Below are positions 22,212 to 24,073 of a DNA stretch of 24,073 bases, one piece after another. The DNA is from a virus. Numbering within the stretch: the stretch's first letter is position 1; each line of letters opens with the position of its first letter. The notes under the pieces are model-generated. The model saw only the letters and a program-made list of their open reading frames with translations. It was not told the DNA's origin and made no database searches. The stretch spans positions 1-24,073 of IMG/VR virus record IMGVR_UViG_3300043571_000100. One strand, 5' to 3'. A program made the translations under genes and the position numbers.

Positions 22212-22239
22212 CCGCCCGGGGGGTTTCCCCCCCGAGCGG
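22212..22239 (-). terminator. Strong hairpin with GAAA tetraloop between decoration and adaptor genes
   Basis: On the minus-strand RNA, two 12-base arms pair fully (11 Watson-Crick pairs plus one U-G wobble) around the loop GAAA, a stable GNRA tetraloop. No U-tract follows, so factor-independent termination by the host enzyme is doubtful. It stands six bases before the adaptor ATG and where T7 has its terminator, between the capsid and gp11 genes. It could be a partial terminator, a processing site or an mRNA end stabiliser. Confidence 0.6.
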
Positions 22240-22257
22240 GTGAGTTCAAGTCACGAA

Positions 22258-22761
22258 TCAGACATCCGCGTAGAACCACAGGCCCGAACCGACCAACACG
22301 TTGACCGTGGTGGTGTTTCCGGCCGTCACCGACCCGAGCGAGATCGCCGCCGGGTAGGTGCTGGTGGCCGCAGCCGGGTTGCCGAACGCGCCAGCGCCGT
22401 CGGAGATCGACAGGACGGTGCCCATGACCACGTTGGCCGTGGTCGCGGTCACCTTCGCTGCGACGACTCCTCCGAACTGGACCGTCACTTCGGTGCCGAT
22501 CCCGCCAGCCTCCGATCCGAGTTCGGTCACCACGCCGATGTAGCCCGGCGTGGAGGTGTTGCCGTCGGCGAGGACGACGCAGGCGAACGGGGTGAGGGAC
22601 TGCTGGGCGACCGTGGTCGCCGGGTAGACGGCGCTGGTGTGGGCAAACGAGGTCACGACCACGTCGCCGATGGCGAGCGCGGCAGCGGCCTTGTTGATCA
22701 CGCGGGCCGTGTGGCCGTGCGGCTGGACGCCGACCGGGCCGTTGGTGGGAGCAAGGATCAT
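22258..22761 (-). CDS. Probable capsid decoration / head-stabilising protein
   Basis: A 167-residue small beta-rich protein directly after the major capsid gene, the usual place of a decoration protein. It starts MILAPTNGPVGVQPHGHTAR and contains IGDVVVTSFAHTSA, ACVVLADGNTSTPGYIGVVT, a Gly-rich VTVQFGGVVAAKVTA and MGTVLSISDGAGAFG, resembling small proteins annotated as capsid decoration or DUF2190-type. The C-terminus ends in a strand (VLVGSGLWFYADV). ATG with AAAGG about eight bases upstream. It would bind the capsid surface in many copies, so its mRNA is probably abundant, and strong hairpins flank it on both sides. The family call is by resemblance and context. Confidence 0.6.
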   Translation of the reverse strand: MILAPTNGPVGVQPHGHTARVINKAAAALAIGDVVVTSFAHTSAVYPATTVAQQSLTPFACVVLADGNTSTPGYIGVVTELGSEAGGIGTEVTVQFGGVVAAKVTATTANVVMGTVLSISDGAGAFGNPAAATSTYPAAISLGSVTAGNTTTVNVLVGSGLWFYADV

Positions 22762-22786
22762 TGTGTGTGCCTTTCTATTGGGAGAT

Positions 22787-22814
22787 CGTGGGGGCGGCCG
22801 GGGCCGCCCCCACG
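22787..22814 (-). terminator. Perfect 13-bp inverted repeat after the major capsid gene
   Basis: The arms 22787-22799 and 22802-22814 are exact reverse complements with only two bases between, giving an extremely stable hairpin in the RNA seven bases past the capsid stop codon. On the minus strand the following bases are ATCTCCC, not a U-tract. It may limit read-through, so that capsid protein is made in excess over the genes behind it, or protect the 3' end of capsid mRNA. Confidence 0.6.
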
Positions 22815-22821
22815 GGGTTCA

Positions 22822-24073
22822 TCACGCGAGGTCGCGCTTGAGCGGGGCGACGATGCCCATGCGCTGGCGGCTGTTGCAGAACAGGTTCCACCAGCAGTCC
22901 ACCACCTGAACGTAGGTGAAGGGCTGGTTGGGGTGCTTCATCACGTCGTGCTTCGAGAAGTAGCGGCGGCTGTGGTAGATCGGGGTCAGGTAGTTGCCGT
23001 TGACCCAGTAGTACCGCGCACCCGGGTCGGTCGCCGCCGTCTCGGTGGCACCAGCGGTGGCGCTTGCCGCAGCATCCAGCGCGCCCGTGGATGATGTGCG
23101 TACGGCCGTTCCGGGGAAGATCGCCGCCGTGTCGAGGTTCGAGCAGTACATCAGTTCGATGCCCGAGTACGACGGGTTGTTGTACGCCGGATCCTGATAG
23201 GAAACCAGCGTGTCGTTCGACGCCCGCAGCGCCTGCTTGTACTGGTTGATGCCCAGACGCGAGCAGAGGATCATCTGCCGCTGGAGGCTGGGCTTCTCGA
23301 AGTACTCCTGCTTGGTGCTGGGGGGCGTGAACTGGACCTTCAGGAACATGTCGTCGAACGCCGTGATGAGGCCACCGCTCTCGGCCGAGTAGGTCGTCGC
23401 GGTTTCGTCACGGACGTTGTCGATCCCCGACACGGTCTCGCGGGCCTTGTTGGGCGTCGCGGCCGTGTTGTAGTAGGAGATCTGGTTCGTCCAGCGGTCC
23501 TCGCCCGTCGTCGTGGACGACGTGTGGTTGTTGGACAGGTTCATCACGCTGGTCCAGCCCATCGGCGTCGAGCCACGGATGCCGAAGGCGTTGTTGAAGT
23601 CCGGCACCTCGGTGATGAACGCGGGCAGCGAGAACGGCAACTTGCCGCCCGAGCCCTCCATCTCCGCGAAGTTCCCGAACGGCGTCCGCCACAGGTCGTC
23701 CTCGAAGCCGTTGAGCAGCGAGGTCCACATCCGCTGCTCCTTCTGCCGCTTCAGGCGCTTGTACTGCGCCTTGACGTAGTCGCGCCCGGCACCCTCGCCG
23801 GAGTTCAGTTCGACCTCGTGGTCGGTCCACGACATGTGGTCGATCGAGAAGCGCCACGGGCACTTGATCGTGTCCAGCACCTGCGCGTTGCGCCAGTTGA
23901 ACGTGTCGTTCGGCAGGTAGTGGTCGTAGGTGGACGAGTCATCGAACATGATGACATCGCGGATCTCGTTGCCGCCCTGAATGGTGGCCTCCGAGGTCTT
24001 GTCCTTGAGGAGCCGCGAGAACGCATAGGTGTTCTTGACGGCCTCGTTGATGACGGCATCGGCCGAGGTCAGG
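22822..24073 (-). CDS. Major capsid protein, N-terminus cut by the window edge
   Basis: At least 416 residues are visible; the reading frame stays open to the right edge (the last full codon begins at 24072), so the true start lies outside the window. The visible part opens LTSADAVINEAVKNTYAFSR and continues with TIQGGNEIRDVIMFDDSSTY and NWRNAQVLDTIKCPWRFSID, then the basic helix AGRDYVKAQYKRLKRQKEQR. Later parts include MDDV-like SGGLITAFDDMFLKVQFTPP, YFEKPSLQRQMILCSRLGIN and, near the C-terminus, QPFTYVQVVDCWWNLFCNSR. Length, Trp/Tyr-rich beta segments and the order before a decoration-like gene and an adaptor fit an HK97-fold major capsid protein of the environmental podovirus type. No HK97 crosslink or protease motif is visible. 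Capsid identity is likely but rests on resemblance and position. Confidence 0.72.
   Translation of the reverse strand, partial: LTSADAVINEAVKNTYAFSRLLKDKTSEATIQGGNEIRDVIMFDDSSTYDHYLPNDTFNWRNAQVLDTIKCPWRFSIDHMSWTDHEVELNSGEGAGRDYVKAQYKRLKRQKEQRMWTSLLNGFEDDLWRTPFGNFAEMEGSGGKLPFSLPAFITEVPDFNNAFGIRGSTPMGWTSVMNLSNNHTSSTTTGEDRWTNQISYYNTAATPNKARETVSGIDNVRDETATTYSAESGGLITAFDDMFLKVQFTPPSTKQEYFEKPSLQRQMILCSRLGINQYKQALRASNDTLVSYQDPAYNNPSYSGIELMYCSNLDTAAIFPGTAVRTSSTGALDAAASATAGATETAATDPGARYYWVNGNYLTPIYHSRRYFSKHDVMKHPNQPFTYVQVVDCWWNLFCNSRQRMGIVAPLKRDLA

Noticed and set aside
1-24073. tRNA or other structured RNA genes
   Set aside because: No cloverleaf pattern with a conserved T-loop was noticed in the short gaps, and nearly all other DNA is coding. 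A covariance-model scan would be needed to exclude them.

Overview
The window is a piece of a tailed double-stranded DNA phage genome (or a prophage), carrying most of a virion structure module. Every gene I can support lies on the minus strand, so transcription runs from the right end to the left. Genes are packed almost end to end: most junctions are 0-20 bases or short overlaps, and many Shine-Dalgarno (SD) sequences sit inside the stop codon of the gene before. The largest gaps are only 52-65 bases (239-303, 18452-18505, 22206-22257, 22762-22821). The DNA is GC-rich, about 60-70% in most rows I counted. The host cannot be named from this sequence. AGGAG-type SD sites and a lipoprotein signal fit a Gram-negative bacterium.

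The gene order matches the late region of T7-like podoviruses, although the proteins look very diverged. In transcription order: a major capsid protein cut by the right edge (24073-22822); a small decoration-like protein; a head-tail adaptor in the T7 gp11 position; two small proteins of unknown role; a 725-residue tail fibre with a YadA-like repeat body; two small fibre-associated proteins; a second fibre-like protein; three small membrane or lipoprotein genes that look like a lysis cassette; a third fibre; the tail nozzle (gp12 position); a GNAT-fold protein (gp13 position); a gp14-like protein with hydrophobic ends; a methionine-rich protein; a gp15-position protein; and a 3018-residue protein in the gp16 position. 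A ribbon-helix-helix regulator with its own promoter and operator-like palindrome closes the left end.

The most unusual element is the 3018-residue protein (9360-304). It sits where T7 encodes its largest ejected core protein, but it is built like a phage 'polyvalent' protein. It has a metallopeptidase-like domain whose HExxH motif reads EExxH, a Pro/Ala linker, a domain that may be HhH-glycosylase-like, two tandem ADP-ribosyltransferase-like domains, coiled coils and a long helical C-terminus. The two ADP-ribosyltransferase domains lie in DNA that is clearly AT-richer than the rest of the gene, as if inserted. If the protein is ejected like T7 gp16, it would deliver effector enzymes with the genome, comparable in principle to T4 Alt.

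Other points are GC-rich hairpins without U-tracts after the capsid and decoration genes (one in the place of the T7 terminator between genes 10 and 11), a candidate unimolecular spanin with a TTG start, and an internal 345-base-offset duplication in the fibre body.
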